64,000 nucleotides of DNA from Parapedobacter tibetensis (GCF_024704835.1 NZ_JAMXBE010000008.1:62001-126000); one strand, 5' to 3'. Shown: positions 25,426 through 34,807, counted from the stretch's first letter. Numbers and translations: made by a program. Notes: a model not told the origin generated them from the sequence alone.

Positions 25426-27029
25426 ATTTGCACTTATTATCCATACTTATTTTTATGCCGCTGGTGGCCGCCCTGCTGATGTTCCTTGTTCCATCCAGCA
25501 AAAAAGGCGTATACAAGTATATCGCGCTCCTTATCGGAGCACTGCAGTTGTTGCTTAGTGGGGGTATGTACCACCTTTTCCATGTCAAGGGAGCGGGCAT
25601 CACCCAGGAAAGGCTCTATCAGTTTAGCGAACACCTGCCTTGGATACGCTTGGATATGGGTGGTATGGGGCGCTTGGAAATCGATTATTTCATCGGTGTA
25701 GATGGGCTTTCCATGCCTTTCTTGGTCCTCACCGCCTTGATCATGCTCATCGCCATCGGTGCTTCATGGAACATGCAGAAGGGGCTGAAAGGCTATTTCA
25801 TCCTATTGATGATCCTCGACATGGCTATGATGGGAGTATTCTCCGCATTGGATTTCTTCCTCTTCTATATCTTTTATGAATTGATGCTACTCCCTTTATA
25901 TTTCCTCATCGGCATTTGGGGCGGGGCAAGGCGCGAATATGCGGCTATCAAGTTTTTCCTATACACCTTATTCGGTTCTGTCTTCATGCTGCTGGTCATC
26001 GTGGGGCTCTATTTTTCGGTAACGGATCCCGCAACAGGGGCCCACACCTTCAATATGCTACACATGATGGATCCGGCCAATTACGTACCTGGCTCCCTGT
26101 TTTCGGCAGCGGCTCATCAAGAGCTGTTCGGGATATCGGCACGGTTGCTGGGCTTCATCGTGCTATTCATTGCTTTCGCGATCAAGGTTCCGATTGTGCC
26201 GTTGCATACCTGGCTTCCTGACGCGCACGTAGAGGCACCTACGCCCGTATCCATCATCCTGGCAGGTATCCTGCTCAAAATCGGAGGTTACGGCATCCTA
26301 CGCATCTGTTTCAGCATTTTCCCCGATGCAGCGCTGCAATCAGCGTGGTGGCTGGGCCTTATCGGAGTAATATCCATCATTTATGGAGCCTTGGTAGCCC
26401 TCGCACAACGTGATTTGAAGCGTTTGATTGCCTACTCATCCGTATCGCATATGGGATTCGTATTGCTCGGCGCCGCTTCGCTCACCGCCGAAGGCACGGC
26501 AGGCGCGGTATTCCAGATGATCAGCCATGGCTTTCTTTCAGCCGGTCTATTTTTCCTTGTGGGGATGCTGTACGATCGTGTGCACGATCGCGACATCTAC
26601 CATTTCAGGGGTCTGGCCAGCATCATGCCCCGTTTCACGGCATTCGTGGCGATCGCATTTTTTGCGTCGTTGGGCTTGCCCGGATTCTCCGCATTCATTG
26701 GCGAAGCATTTGTGATTATCGGTGCCTTCAACTCGGAGAGTGTCCATGGTGCCCTCCCCCGTTGGATGGCACTGGCCGGTTCGCTGGGTATTTTATTGAG
26801 CGCTGCCTATTTTCTGTGGACATTGCAACGGATGTTTTTCGGGCAGATCAGGCTTAAGGGTGGGGATGAATGGGCAAAAGCATTGACAGATGCTTCACCG
26901 CGGGAAACGCTTGTGATGGTGCCTATGCTGGTCCTTGCACTTGTGCTAGGTGTATATCCTGCGTTGGCCTTGGATAAAATCAACGCATCAGTGTTGGCGT
27001 TGATGGAGCTGGTAATGAATACGAATTAG
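25422..27029 (+). CDS. nuoM: NADH-quinone oxidoreductase subunit M
   Basis: 535 aa antiporter-like subunit (ND4). The core motifs IAFAIKVPIVPLHTWLPDAH, EAPTPVSIILAGILLKIGGYG and RDLKRLIAYSSVSHMGFVLL are intact, including the channel Lys in AIKVP and the Glu in FYELMLLPLYFLIG. Start at 25422 overlaps the nuoL stop by four bases; longer upstream frames are out of family. Confidence 0.96.
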   Translation: MNLHLLSILIFMPLVAALLMFLVPSSKKGVYKYIALLIGALQLLLSGGMYHLFHVKGAGITQERLYQFSEHLPWIRLDMGGMGRLEIDYFIGVDGLSMPFLVLTALIMLIAIGASWNMQKGLKGYFILLMILDMAMMGVFSALDFFLFYIFYELMLLPLYFLIGIWGGARREYAAIKFFLYTLFGSVFMLLVIVGLYFSVTDPATGAHTFNMLHMMDPANYVPGSLFSAAAHQELFGISARLLGFIVLFIAFAIKVPIVPLHTWLPDAHVEAPTPVSIILAGILLKIGGYGILRICFSIFPDAALQSAWWLGLIGVISIIYGALVALAQRDLKRLIAYSSVSHMGFVLLGAASLTAEGTAGAVFQMISHGFLSAGLFFLVGMLYDRVHDRDIYHFRGLASIMPRFTAFVAIAFFASLGLPGFSAFIGEAFVIIGAFNSESVHGALPRWMALAGSLGILLSAAYFLWTLQRMFFGQIRLKGGDEWAKALTDASPRETLVMVPMLVLALVLGVYPALALDKINASVLALMELVMNTN

Positions 27030-27050
27030 CGGAATGAATAAGCGTTAACG

Positions 27051-28541
27051 ATGACTGAGTTTTTGTTGGATTTGAGCGAGCAATTGGACCACATCCTTTC
27101 CGGGCTGCCAGCCTTGGTGCCTGAGTTGGTATTGGCCGCTGCCTTCGTCGCCAGCATTTTTTCTGGATTATTCCTTGACCGCGGATGGCGGCACGCCACA
27201 TTTACCTTCACCGTTGCCGGTATCGCACTTGCAGGAATATGTAGTGGATTGCAACTCGCCTCGCCGTCCACAGACAACCTATTGTTTGGGATGGTGTTGC
27301 CCGATGTCTTTGGCCAATACATCCGTATGCTTATTGCAGTGGTATGCCTGCTGTTTGCTACATTTGTACACTTCAACCCAGATTTTACATCGCATCATAA
27401 AAAAACAGCCGATTTGTACAGCATCCTGCTTGCCGTGAATATCGGTCTCAATCTTATGGCCATGGCCACCAATTGGCTGATGGCTTTCGTGGCTATTGAG
27501 TTGGTATCCATCGGTTCATATATCATGGTGGGCTACCTCGCCAAGGAGGCAAGGCAAACGGAGGCAGCCATGAAATATGCCCTATTCGGTGCCGTATGCT
27601 CCGCGGTGATGCTATATGGCTTGTCCTTGGTGTATGGTTTAACGGGGAACCTGGACTTCACTTCCGCGCAGCATATCCAGGGCTTGTCCGCTGCTCCTCC
27701 GGTGGTTACCGGCATTGCCTTGTTGCTCGTCTTTACAGGTATTGGGTTCAAGTTATCGTTCGTGCCTTTCCATTTCTGGAGCCCCGATGTTTACCAAGGG
27801 GCTCCCACACCGGTAACGGCCTTCCTTTCCACCGCACCGAAAATTGCGGGGATTGCCCTATTGACGAGGATCTTTTATGCTTGGCCTGAAAATAGTGCCC
27901 CTACCCAATCCCTGTACCTTATGCTATTGGTATCGGCCATTGCCACCATGTTGCTGGGCAACTTGGCTGCACTGCGCCAAAACAATGTGAAACGCATGAT
28001 GGCCTACTCTTCCATCGGGCATACCGGATTTCTCATGATGGCCGTGTTGGCCTATTCCCCAAACGAACATGCTGTGCTACTGTTCTATCTTTCCGTATAT
28101 GCACTGATGAATATGGGCACGTTCATCTTGGCCGATTACATCGAATCACGTACGGGAGCAACTGAGGTAACGGATTATAAAGGATTGGGCAAAATTTTGC
28201 CCGTTGCTTTTGTCTGTTTTGTCATCCTGCTGGTATCACTCACCGGCCTACCTCCTACTGCCGGCTTCATTGGTAAATTATTGGTCTTTTCCGCGGTATT
28301 CAGCAAATGGCAAGCTTCCGCAGATATCGGATTATTGGTATTACTCATCACTGGAGCACTCACCACGGTCATCTCCCTATTTTATTATTTTAAAGTGCCG
28401 CTGAATGCGTTTCTGCGCAAAGAAGAAACACCAATAGAAGCTCAACCACTATATCCAAACCTGCTCTGGCTGGCTGCATTGATTACGGCAGCGGTTTTAC
28501 TGTTAGGTATTTTTCCGTATTGGCTGGTAGACCTGTTTTGA
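27051..28541 (+). CDS. nuoN: NADH-quinone oxidoreductase subunit N
   Basis: 496 aa antiporter-like subunit (ND2), about fourteen helices. Motifs: MAFVAIELVSIGSYIMVGYL, KLSFVPFHFWSPDVYQGAPT, NNVKRMMAYSSIGHTGFLMM and GLPPTAGFIGKLLVFSA. Starts 21 bases after nuoM. It is the last gene of the nuo run. After it come ~450 noncoding bases and signalling genes that look more AT-rich. Confidence 0.96.
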   Translation: MTEFLLDLSEQLDHILSGLPALVPELVLAAAFVASIFSGLFLDRGWRHATFTFTVAGIALAGICSGLQLASPSTDNLLFGMVLPDVFGQYIRMLIAVVCLLFATFVHFNPDFTSHHKKTADLYSILLAVNIGLNLMAMATNWLMAFVAIELVSIGSYIMVGYLAKEARQTEAAMKYALFGAVCSAVMLYGLSLVYGLTGNLDFTSAQHIQGLSAAPPVVTGIALLLVFTGIGFKLSFVPFHFWSPDVYQGAPTPVTAFLSTAPKIAGIALLTRIFYAWPENSAPTQSLYLMLLVSAIATMLLGNLAALRQNNVKRMMAYSSIGHTGFLMMAVLAYSPNEHAVLLFYLSVYALMNMGTFILADYIESRTGATEVTDYKGLGKILPVAFVCFVILLVSLTGLPPTAGFIGKLLVFSAVFSKWQASADIGLLVLLITGALTTVISLFYYFKVPLNAFLRKEETPIEAQPLYPNLLWLAALITAAVLLLGIFPYWLVDLF

Positions 28542-28990
28542 TGGATCTCTAATTGGGCATTGTGGGGAAGCAATGATAAAAGTTATATTCCTATCCTTGT
28601 TCGATATAAAAAGGCATCCCATATGTTTTAAGTTTTGCTAGATCAATCCTCTCTTTGGCAATCTCCCCGAGGTAAATCATCAAAGGGAACATCTCATCTT
28701 TGGCCGAATGGCTCTTCGGTGGATAGCCTGGATAAAGATAGCTTAACTTAGGCTTTTGACTGGTTTGGGCATGTGGTATCAATCAAAGATTCAGCCGCGG
28801 AGATCGCCGAAACATCACCTAACCGATATGCTTGTATTCATGCAGGTTCCATCTTGTCAGAAATCCGCTACAATATCTGATTATCACGTAGTTTATATTT
28901 GTATAATAACTGCGCGTTGATACCTTTGCTTCCACTTATAAAACGGGTTTGCCAAATGAATGTTAGCTCTACTTACTGCCAAATAGGTAT
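28542..28990. other. Intergenic region after nuoN with promoter and possible gene remnant
   Basis: 449 bases with no gene I can support. A 63-codon minus-strand frame (28591-28782) has protein-like composition (KTYGMPFYIEQG end) but no recognised family, promoter or ribosome site, and may be a decayed fragment. TATATTTG at 28894-28901 is a consensus -7 element for the response regulator, giving a leader of about 85 bases. No strong terminator for the nuo operon is visible. Confidence 0.45.
28894..28901 (+). promoter_or_regulatory. Promoter -7 element of the response regulator gene
   Basis: TATATTTG, exact TAnnTTTG match, 89 bases upstream of the ATG at 28991. Confidence 0.55.
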
Positions 28991-29383
28991 ATGGATTTAA
29001 GTATATTTATTGTCGACGATGATATCATGCTGGGCACGATACAAAAAGCATTGATAAAATCAGTGCGACCATTTGATGAACCTATTGTATGCTATGATGG
29101 CTTTAGTGCACTTGACCTTATCGATCGGGAAGCAGCTTTGGGCAAAAAGATATTGGTACTACTTGATATCAATATGCCGGCGATGGACGGGTGGGGCGTT
29201 CTGGATCTGCTGTGCAACAAACCTTACCGCAAGAATGTTTGGGTAATTTTAAATACCTCGTCTGAAGAAGTTGAGGATGAAATAAAGTCAAAATCATACA
29301 CCCAGGTAATTGCTTTTAATAAAAAGCCCCTGACCAGAGAAACACTGCGTAAATTAATGACACAGAAACCACTGACCGCGTAA
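28991..29383 (+). CDS. Single-domain response regulator
   Basis: 130 aa, a bare CheY-like receiver. The acidic pocket (FIVDDD), the phosphoacceptor Asp in LLDINMPAMDGWG, the Thr/Ser switch (LNTSS) and the Lys in FNKKPL are all present. No output domain, so it acts by protein contacts, probably in a relay with the CBS-histidine kinase two genes downstream. The last 11 codons lie in the first unit of a 31-base imperfect tandem duplication that also created the present stop: without it the frame would end a few codons differently. Confidence 0.9.
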   Translation: MDLSIFIVDDDIMLGTIQKALIKSVRPFDEPIVCYDGFSALDLIDREAALGKKILVLLDINMPAMDGWGVLDLLCNKPYRKNVWVILNTSSEEVEDEIKSKSYTQVIAFNKKPLTRETLRKLMTQKPLTA

Positions 29384-29410
29384 ATCAATGACACGGAAAC
29401 CACTGGTCGT
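29349..29410 (+). repeat. 31-base imperfect tandem duplication
   Basis: Units 29349-29379 and 29380-29410 match at 26 of 31 positions. The first holds the end of the response regulator gene; the second starts with its stop codon. Because 31 is not a multiple of three, the second unit is read in another frame. Confidence 0.8.
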
Positions 29411-29436
29411 ACTTTGCTAAAGAAAGGAATGTCCAA

Positions 29437-29778
29437 TTGGATACAGGCAAAACATATGGAATTGATATCAGTTTTGAGGAGCTTAAGCTACCGCTGTTCC
29501 ATGATGTACTGATCCTCGCAAAAAACGCAGCGCAGGGCCGATACGGGCTGGGCAAATCATTGGATATGCTTGCTCCGGGCACTTTTCAAGCAGTGGATAC
29601 GGATGCGGGATATGAACGCATAGAAGCTGTTTTTATAAACAGAAATCTCCTTACTAAAATTCCGGCTGAAAGAATTACACAGTTATTACAACGGCATGTT
29701 TTTGAACATGTCGCTGAAGGCGAGTTAATACAGGTTAATATGAAGGTACGGATTTCGATGAACAATATTAATGGCTAA
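29437..29778 (+). CDS. Unrecognised 113-aa protein between signalling genes
   Basis: An open frame with normal amino-acid use in the direction of its neighbours, 53 bases after the response regulator and 20 bases before the histidine kinase. No ATG is available near the start: the frame is open back to 29392, and TTG at 29437 (giving MDTGKTYGIDISFEEL) is the best candidate. It contains a GRYGLGKSLD segment and a Val/Ile-rich C-terminus, no membrane segment and no motif I know. The position suggests a partner of the two-component pair; function unknown. Confidence 0.55.
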   Translation: MDTGKTYGIDISFEELKLPLFHDVLILAKNAAQGRYGLGKSLDMLAPGTFQAVDTDAGYERIEAVFINRNLLTKIPAERITQLLQRHVFEHVAEGELIQVNMKVRISMNNING

Positions 29779-29798
29779 ACCGGAGGTACACCTAATCT

Positions 29799-30878
29799 AT
29801 GAATATAAAAACACTGATAACCAAGCAATATGCGACACTAGATGCATATGCCGGAACAGGTAGAGCAAAGGAGTTGTTGCGAACACAGGATGCAGCGGTC
29901 ATTTTGGAAGAAAATAAGCCTATTGGTGTACTCACTGCGGCGGACCTAGCTATGAAACAGCATCAACTGGTTATTGATTGTTTAAGGAGCAAGCCTGCAG
30001 TAACTTGTACTGAATTAATAAGTGCTGTACTGAATCTGATGAAAACAACGGGTAATACGGTACTTCCCGTTACTTATGAAGATAGCTTTTACGGTATTAT
30101 TAAACAGGGAGATATACTTTCTTACCTACATACCAGCCATGAAAAGCAAAAGGTGGCCTTACTGGCGGCAACACATGATTTGCACAGTCCGATAGCTTCC
30201 ATCAGTATGCTGGGAACTATACTGAAAGCCGACCCGGCTCTAAATAAACATCAATACCTTATCGATAAGTTAAGTCAAACCTGCGACTACGCACTGGTGC
30301 TCATCCAAGACATCCTCTCTACCGAACAGTCCCAAAACGAAGCCCTTACGCTTCAGGATGAAAACCTGGATGACTTGGTCAACGAGTGCACAGTTTCCTT
30401 ATCCGACAAACTGGAAAGTAAGCAGCTCATTTTATCAAAACAACTGAACTGCAACAAAACCATTAAGGCTGACCGCCTTAAACTAAAGCGGGCAATCAGC
30501 AATATACTTTGGAACAGTATCAAGTTTACGCATCCGGGTGGGATGATCAGCCTTTCCACTATGGAAGCAGCCGACAACCAGGTGTTGCTCGTTGTTCAGG
30601 ATACAGGCATCGGTATTCCGGAAACCATAAGGGATAAGATATTTGATAAATTTACGAAAGCCAAGCGTCCTGGTACAGCAGGAGAACCGACAACCGGACT
30701 GGGATTATACCTTACTAAAACAATCATTGAATCGCACGGTGGCACAATCGAGATGGAAAGCGACGGAGAAACGGGCACCAGTTTCACTGTTTTATTACCG
30801 GCGGAAAGCCGATTTAACCGTATCCAAAATGGAAATGGTTCAAAGGGGGGGAAAGCGGATGGTGAAATGACTCATTAA
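29799..30878 (+). CDS. Cytosolic histidine kinase with N-terminal CBS pair
   Basis: 359 aa, no membrane segment. Residues ~5-112 form a CBS-domain pair (DAAVILEENKPIGVLTAADL and NTVLPVTYEDSFYGIIKQGD), which usually binds adenine nucleotides. Then a HisKA-like helix with His126 in HDLHSPIASI, and a HATPase domain: N box NILWNSIKFT, G1 DTGIGIPE, F box FDKF, G2 TTGLGLYLTK. The H box deviates from the usual HELRTPL. It probably phosphorylates the receiver encoded upstream in response to energy status; the nucleotide is an inference. A short polar tail follows the kinase core. Converges with the GLPGLI gene. Confidence 0.88.
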   Translation: MNIKTLITKQYATLDAYAGTGRAKELLRTQDAAVILEENKPIGVLTAADLAMKQHQLVIDCLRSKPAVTCTELISAVLNLMKTTGNTVLPVTYEDSFYGIIKQGDILSYLHTSHEKQKVALLAATHDLHSPIASISMLGTILKADPALNKHQYLIDKLSQTCDYALVLIQDILSTEQSQNEALTLQDENLDDLVNECTVSLSDKLESKQLILSKQLNCNKTIKADRLKLKRAISNILWNSIKFTHPGGMISLSTMEAADNQVLLVVQDTGIGIPETIRDKIFDKFTKAKRPGTAGEPTTGLGLYLTKTIIESHGGTIEMESDGETGTSFTVLLPAESRFNRIQNGNGSKGGKADGEMTH

Positions 30879-30895
30879 TGCCTGCATGAATCAAC

Positions 30896-31672
30896 TTATA
30901 ACATCATCGCCTTCAGGATGGATTGCGCATAGTCGCCCCAATTCCTCAGGCTCGCCTCCAATTGCGTACGCAGCTCGCGGTAATTAACGGCTTTCCCTTT
31001 CTTCGGCACTTCCAGTTCCTTGGCCGATACAGGCCGGTCATCTACTTTGGTGGCAAAATATGTGGTGTTTTCATAGGGAAGGGCCACACCAAGGATCATA
31101 CCGGGCAGACCAGTGAACGATTCCGGACCACCGGACACAGGAATCTGGTCTGTATAGAAAGCAACCACATAAATGGAATCAAGCACCAATGCATTGGCCC
31201 TACGGCATTCATACCCTGCAATTTCTCGGGTCTCGTTGGTAATGCGCCATTGGATGTGCCGGATGCTGTCCGTTATCAGATAAGTCTCTTCATAAATGCT
31301 TTTCTGACTGACGTTTTGCGCGGCAAGCAAATCTGTAAATATGGTATTACCCATGTCTATGGAAGGATCGTTGCCGAAAAAACCACTCGCTGTAGCTCCT
31401 TTATCACTCTTCGGCCAATAAAGGGTTTTTGTTTGGTCAAATGCGAGGGAATAGGTGAACGATTTGAATTGGGGCTGTGTTTGCTTATATTGCTCAAAAG
31501 CTTGTTCCATAAACGTGCTATTGCCAACTCTGGCCTTGATCTTGGCATACATGTTTACCCGTTTTTCAAATTCGATGACACCACGCTCCACAAACCGGGC
31601 GTGCTGGGCAATCACGGTCTCCACTACAAACAACGATAGGGCAATAAATGATATAATAAACAATTTCTTCAT
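30896..31672 (-). CDS. GLPGLI family secreted protein
   Basis: 258 aa. The start at 31672 gives a clear signal peptide (MKKLFIISFIALSLFVV ... AQH). The family signature appears as FTGLPGMILGV; REIAGYECRRA and AFYTDQIPVSGGPESF are also typical. GLPGLI proteins are exported Bacteroidota proteins of unknown function, often encoded next to an outer membrane barrel. Here it follows the barrel gene by 13 bases on the same strand, so the two are an operon. A longer start at 31708 would overlap the barrel gene and put 12 residues before the signal peptide. Confidence 0.92.
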   Translation of the reverse strand: MKKLFIISFIALSLFVVETVIAQHARFVERGVIEFEKRVNMYAKIKARVGNSTFMEQAFEQYKQTQPQFKSFTYSLAFDQTKTLYWPKSDKGATASGFFGNDPSIDMGNTIFTDLLAAQNVSQKSIYEETYLITDSIRHIQWRITNETREIAGYECRRANALVLDSIYVVAFYTDQIPVSGGPESFTGLPGMILGVALPYENTTYFATKVDDRPVSAKELEVPKKGKAVNYRELRTQLEASLRNWGDYAQSILKAMML

Positions 31673-31685
31673 GGTCGTCAGTCTG

Positions 31686-34484
31686 TTAATTTTGCATAGA
31701 TGGGCCACCGCCCATTTTATTGAAGTCCCAAGTAAGTGAAAACATTAGAAAGCGAGTTATGGTGGTATAACTGTTCTGCGTGATCATGTTATTGTTGGCA
31801 CGGCGGCTGAAACCCAGGTTTTGCTTGAAAATGTCATTCACCCCAACAGAGAAGCTCAGTGTTTCATCTTTCAGGAATTTCTTGCTTATGGAAGCATCGA
31901 CGATGAAACGCTCGAAATCCTCAGCAAATGATTGGGTGGCCGCAGTGTATGTATAGCGGCCCACGAAGTTGATCTGAAATTTCAAGGGGAGGAAGATATT
32001 GAACGAGTAGTCGCCATTAAGGCCCCATCCATTGTTGTTTTGTTGTTGCTGCAATGAAGATTCACCGGCAGTATACGTAGGCCCGAAATTCAAGTTAAAA
32101 TTGTATTTCTTTTGTTTATTTTTCCGGATGCTTACCGAGCTGGAATAGGTAGAAGATACCGTTCGGTTCAACTCACCGTTGACAATGTTGTAATAGATAT
32201 TTCCATTTGCACTGAGACCACCGCCCAGATTGATATCCCATTTTTTCAGATTTTTGCTAAAGAATGCGTTAAACCAAAAATTCGAGGGCGCTTTATCTCC
32301 AAGGTTGTCATATTGGAACGTGCTTCTACCCACAGAATCGGTAAACGTGTTGCTCACAATGGGGTTATGAGTGGTAGAATAGTTGCCAAACACATAAAAA
32401 TATTGACTGCCGAGCACCTTATAAGAGTTATAGGAAAGGTTCACCCGGTTGGTAAACGAGGGCCGAAGATCAGGGTTTCCCAATATGATATTCATGGGGT
32501 CGTCATTTACACGTACGGGTTGTATCTGGCTGATGGTGGGCTGTGTATTATTTCCATTGTAGGAGATGTGGAGCGACTTCTGCTGTGAAAAGCGGTATTG
32601 CCAACTGGCCTGGGGATTATAGTTGGTAAAACGACGTTCAAACCGGTTGTCTATATACCGATCGGTCTGGTCAAATTGTATCCGACTCACCCTTGTGCCA
32701 AAATTGACGGTGGATTTGCCTTTTTTATAGTTAAACACCGCCCCCAACTGATTAGATAATTGGTTTAGTTTGAAATCATTACTAAAGAGCGAATCCAGAT
32801 CATCATATTGACCGGCACCGCTTTGGTTGAAGGATTGCCGAAGTGAAGTTCCATTATTTGCCGTGAGCCGGTAATTCAGAATCAGTGATAATGTCTTGCT
32901 GAATGGCTCGGAATAGGTAAGGTTGGAATTGAATACCGAGCTTTGGCTATCATTGATTTTCAGCTGGTCTACCAATAAAGTGCTATCTACCTCGCCATCG
33001 GTATAAAACTTGCTTTCGGAGTACAGCAGTCCATTCGCTTTGTTTTGGTTAATGGATTCATTGATTTCCCAAGAAATCGTGCGTCCCTGCTTGCGTAGTT
33101 TCTTTGTCCATAGCGCCGATAGGTAAAATTGCTGCCCTTCCGTTTCATTCCTGGTGCGCCTCATCGACTGGTTGAGCATATCCCCCGCGTTGTTCGTGCC
33201 TGCGGATTGGTTGAAATCCATCGTCTCTCCATTTTTGAGGGTTCCGTCAAAGGTCACTTTCAATGTGGATATAGAATCAAACTTGGATTCGTAGATAGCC
33301 CCGGCCCTTTGTCGGAAAATTCGCCGATCAAACACCTGGTCAGACGTCGTATTAATGGCCCCTATGGGAAGATTATTCTGGGTGACGGTATTGCTGGAAC
33401 CATTGACACTCAGGTCGCCAACTTTGTAATTACCGTTAATGGAATGCTTGCCTTCACCCCATTTATTGCTATAAAAGGCACCGCCATTCCATACGGAAGG
33501 TATCCCGCGGCCATCGTAACGCCCACTCCATGACTCGATATCGTCCTGCCCGCCTGATACAGAAATCATAATGCCGCCATCGTCGGTAAAGGAAGTAGAT
33601 CCTGATGATGAATACCTGTCGGCATCCTGCCGGGACAGTCCCGTACGGCCCGTGTTGCCAAGTGTGCCGAAAACAGAAAACCGTTGTTTATTATCGAACC
33701 TGTTAAACATGGCTTGCCCTTGGTACATTTCGTTAGTGCCCGCGCCGGCATCCACCTTCCCGAAATACCCCTTCTTTTTATCTTCTTTGAGTTTGATGTT
33801 AAGCGTCTTGGCACGTTCCCCGTCATCAATCCCGGTAAATTCGGCTTGGTCACTCCGCTTATCGTACAGCTGCACCTTATCCACCATGTCGCCCCGCAAG
33901 TTTTGAGTTACTAATGTGGGGTCATCCCCGAAAAACTCTTCCCCATCCACCAATACTTTGTTGACCGTTTGCCCTTGTGCCGTGATTTTGCCATCTTGGT
34001 CTACTTGTATGCCGGGCAACTGCTTGAGCAGGTCTTCCACTTTTGAATTGGGCTCGATGACAAAACTTGCCGCATCATACTCGGTTGTATCGCCCCTGAT
34101 GGTGATAGCCTGCCTTCGATTCACCAACACTTCCTCCAGTAACTTGCTCCGCAATACCAATCCCAGATTACCCAGATCAACCAAATTTGAAGCACTATCA
34201 AGGGTAAAACGCTCCACATAATCCGCATAATCGGGATAAGTGGCAAAAAGGATATATTCACCCGGTTCCAACCCATCCAATTGAAAATTCCCCGACTCGT
34301 CCGCTCGGGTAAACCGGTAGAGCATGGAATCTTGGGCATGCACCAATACAATGGAAGATTTGGCTAGTTTGACACTTGAGGCGGTATCTACCACCGAACC
34401 TTTGATTATATGACCGTCCTGTTGTGCCACAACAGGGAGCCAACATATACATGCCACAATAAGCGCAATGAGTGTCTTCTTCAT
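31686..34484 (-). CDS. TonB-receptor-like outer membrane beta-barrel protein
   Basis: 932 aa. Signal peptide (MKKTLIALIVACICWLPVVAQQ), then a carboxypeptidase-like regulatory domain (residues ~27-110: GSVVDTASSVKLAKSSIVL), then a plug domain (~125-220: EDLLKQLPGIQVDQDGKIT, VNKVLVDGEEFFGDD), then a long barrel of alternating beta strands rich in N, S and aromatic residues. This matches the OMP_b-brl_3 group. No C-terminal TonB box is evident and the substrate cannot be inferred. Transcribed from a promoter at 34608-34615 overlain by a palindrome. The GLPGLI partner follows. Confidence 0.92.
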   Translation of the reverse strand: MKKTLIALIVACICWLPVVAQQDGHIIKGSVVDTASSVKLAKSSIVLVHAQDSMLYRFTRADESGNFQLDGLEPGEYILFATYPDYADYVERFTLDSASNLVDLGNLGLVLRSKLLEEVLVNRRQAITIRGDTTEYDAASFVIEPNSKVEDLLKQLPGIQVDQDGKITAQGQTVNKVLVDGEEFFGDDPTLVTQNLRGDMVDKVQLYDKRSDQAEFTGIDDGERAKTLNIKLKEDKKKGYFGKVDAGAGTNEMYQGQAMFNRFDNKQRFSVFGTLGNTGRTGLSRQDADRYSSSGSTSFTDDGGIMISVSGGQDDIESWSGRYDGRGIPSVWNGGAFYSNKWGEGKHSINGNYKVGDLSVNGSSNTVTQNNLPIGAINTTSDQVFDRRIFRQRAGAIYESKFDSISTLKVTFDGTLKNGETMDFNQSAGTNNAGDMLNQSMRRTRNETEGQQFYLSALWTKKLRKQGRTISWEINESINQNKANGLLYSESKFYTDGEVDSTLLVDQLKINDSQSSVFNSNLTYSEPFSKTLSLILNYRLTANNGTSLRQSFNQSGAGQYDDLDSLFSNDFKLNQLSNQLGAVFNYKKGKSTVNFGTRVSRIQFDQTDRYIDNRFERRFTNYNPQASWQYRFSQQKSLHISYNGNNTQPTISQIQPVRVNDDPMNIILGNPDLRPSFTNRVNLSYNSYKVLGSQYFYVFGNYSTTHNPIVSNTFTDSVGRSTFQYDNLGDKAPSNFWFNAFFSKNLKKWDINLGGGLSANGNIYYNIVNGELNRTVSSTYSSSVSIRKNKQKKYNFNLNFGPTYTAGESSLQQQQNNNGWGLNGDYSFNIFLPLKFQINFVGRYTYTAATQSFAEDFERFIVDASISKKFLKDETLSFSVGVNDIFKQNLGFSRRANNNMITQNSYTTITRFLMFSLTWDFNKMGGGPSMQN

Positions 34485-34607
34485 AACTAGGTTTTATGCT
34501 ACAGTTTTTTGTCCGTGGGCAAAGAAGCCACCTCCCCGATTCCCACCATTTCTCAGCACACGGTGATTGATACAATTGACATCGTCATGCCCCGGCATCA
34601 ATCGCCC

Positions 34608-34636
34608 CAAATATAAAACTAAAAAAATAGTTTTAT
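34608..34636 (-). promoter_or_regulatory. Barrel gene promoter with overlapping palindrome
   Basis: On the minus strand TATATTTG (34608-34615) is a consensus -7 element. Immediately upstream, overlapping it, ATAAAACTA-N6-TAGTTTTAT (34613-34636) is a perfect inverted repeat with 9-base arms, placed where a repressor would block polymerase. Confidence 0.6.
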
Positions 34637-34754
34637 GGCGTCTGTTGATTATTTAACATTTTTTATCATTTGCGTTAATGTTACCATCCTGCGATTTTGA
34701 TGTAAAAACACGAAAAAATAGTAGACAATAAAACAAGTATTGTTTTGGGTAGCG

Positions 34755-34786
34755 TTTGCACAAGAAATCAACTTTATCTAAGTTTG
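34755..34786 (+). promoter_or_regulatory. M20 peptidase promoter
   Basis: TTTG (34755-34758), 20-base spacer, TAAGTTTG (34779-34786): full Bacteroidota consensus, 21 bases before the ATG at 34808. It excludes the in-frame start at 34745. Confidence 0.75.
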
Positions 34787-34807
34787 TGGCAAACCCATTT
34801 TATTATT

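Larger units (their letters stand above)
34485..34807. other. Divergent promoter region between barrel gene and M20 peptidase
   Basis: 323 bases with promoters on both strands and no gene. The barrel leader is about 115 bases. The middle is AT-rich. Confidence 0.5.

Noticed and set aside
28591-28782. 63-codon minus-strand frame after nuoN
   Set aside because: Composition is plausible, but there is no homologous family I know, no promoter and no ribosome site. Left as a possible remnant only.
30923-31639. 238-codon plus-strand frame opposite the GLPGLI gene
   Set aside because: The minus strand encodes a clear signal peptide and the family signature; the plus frame has no such features.
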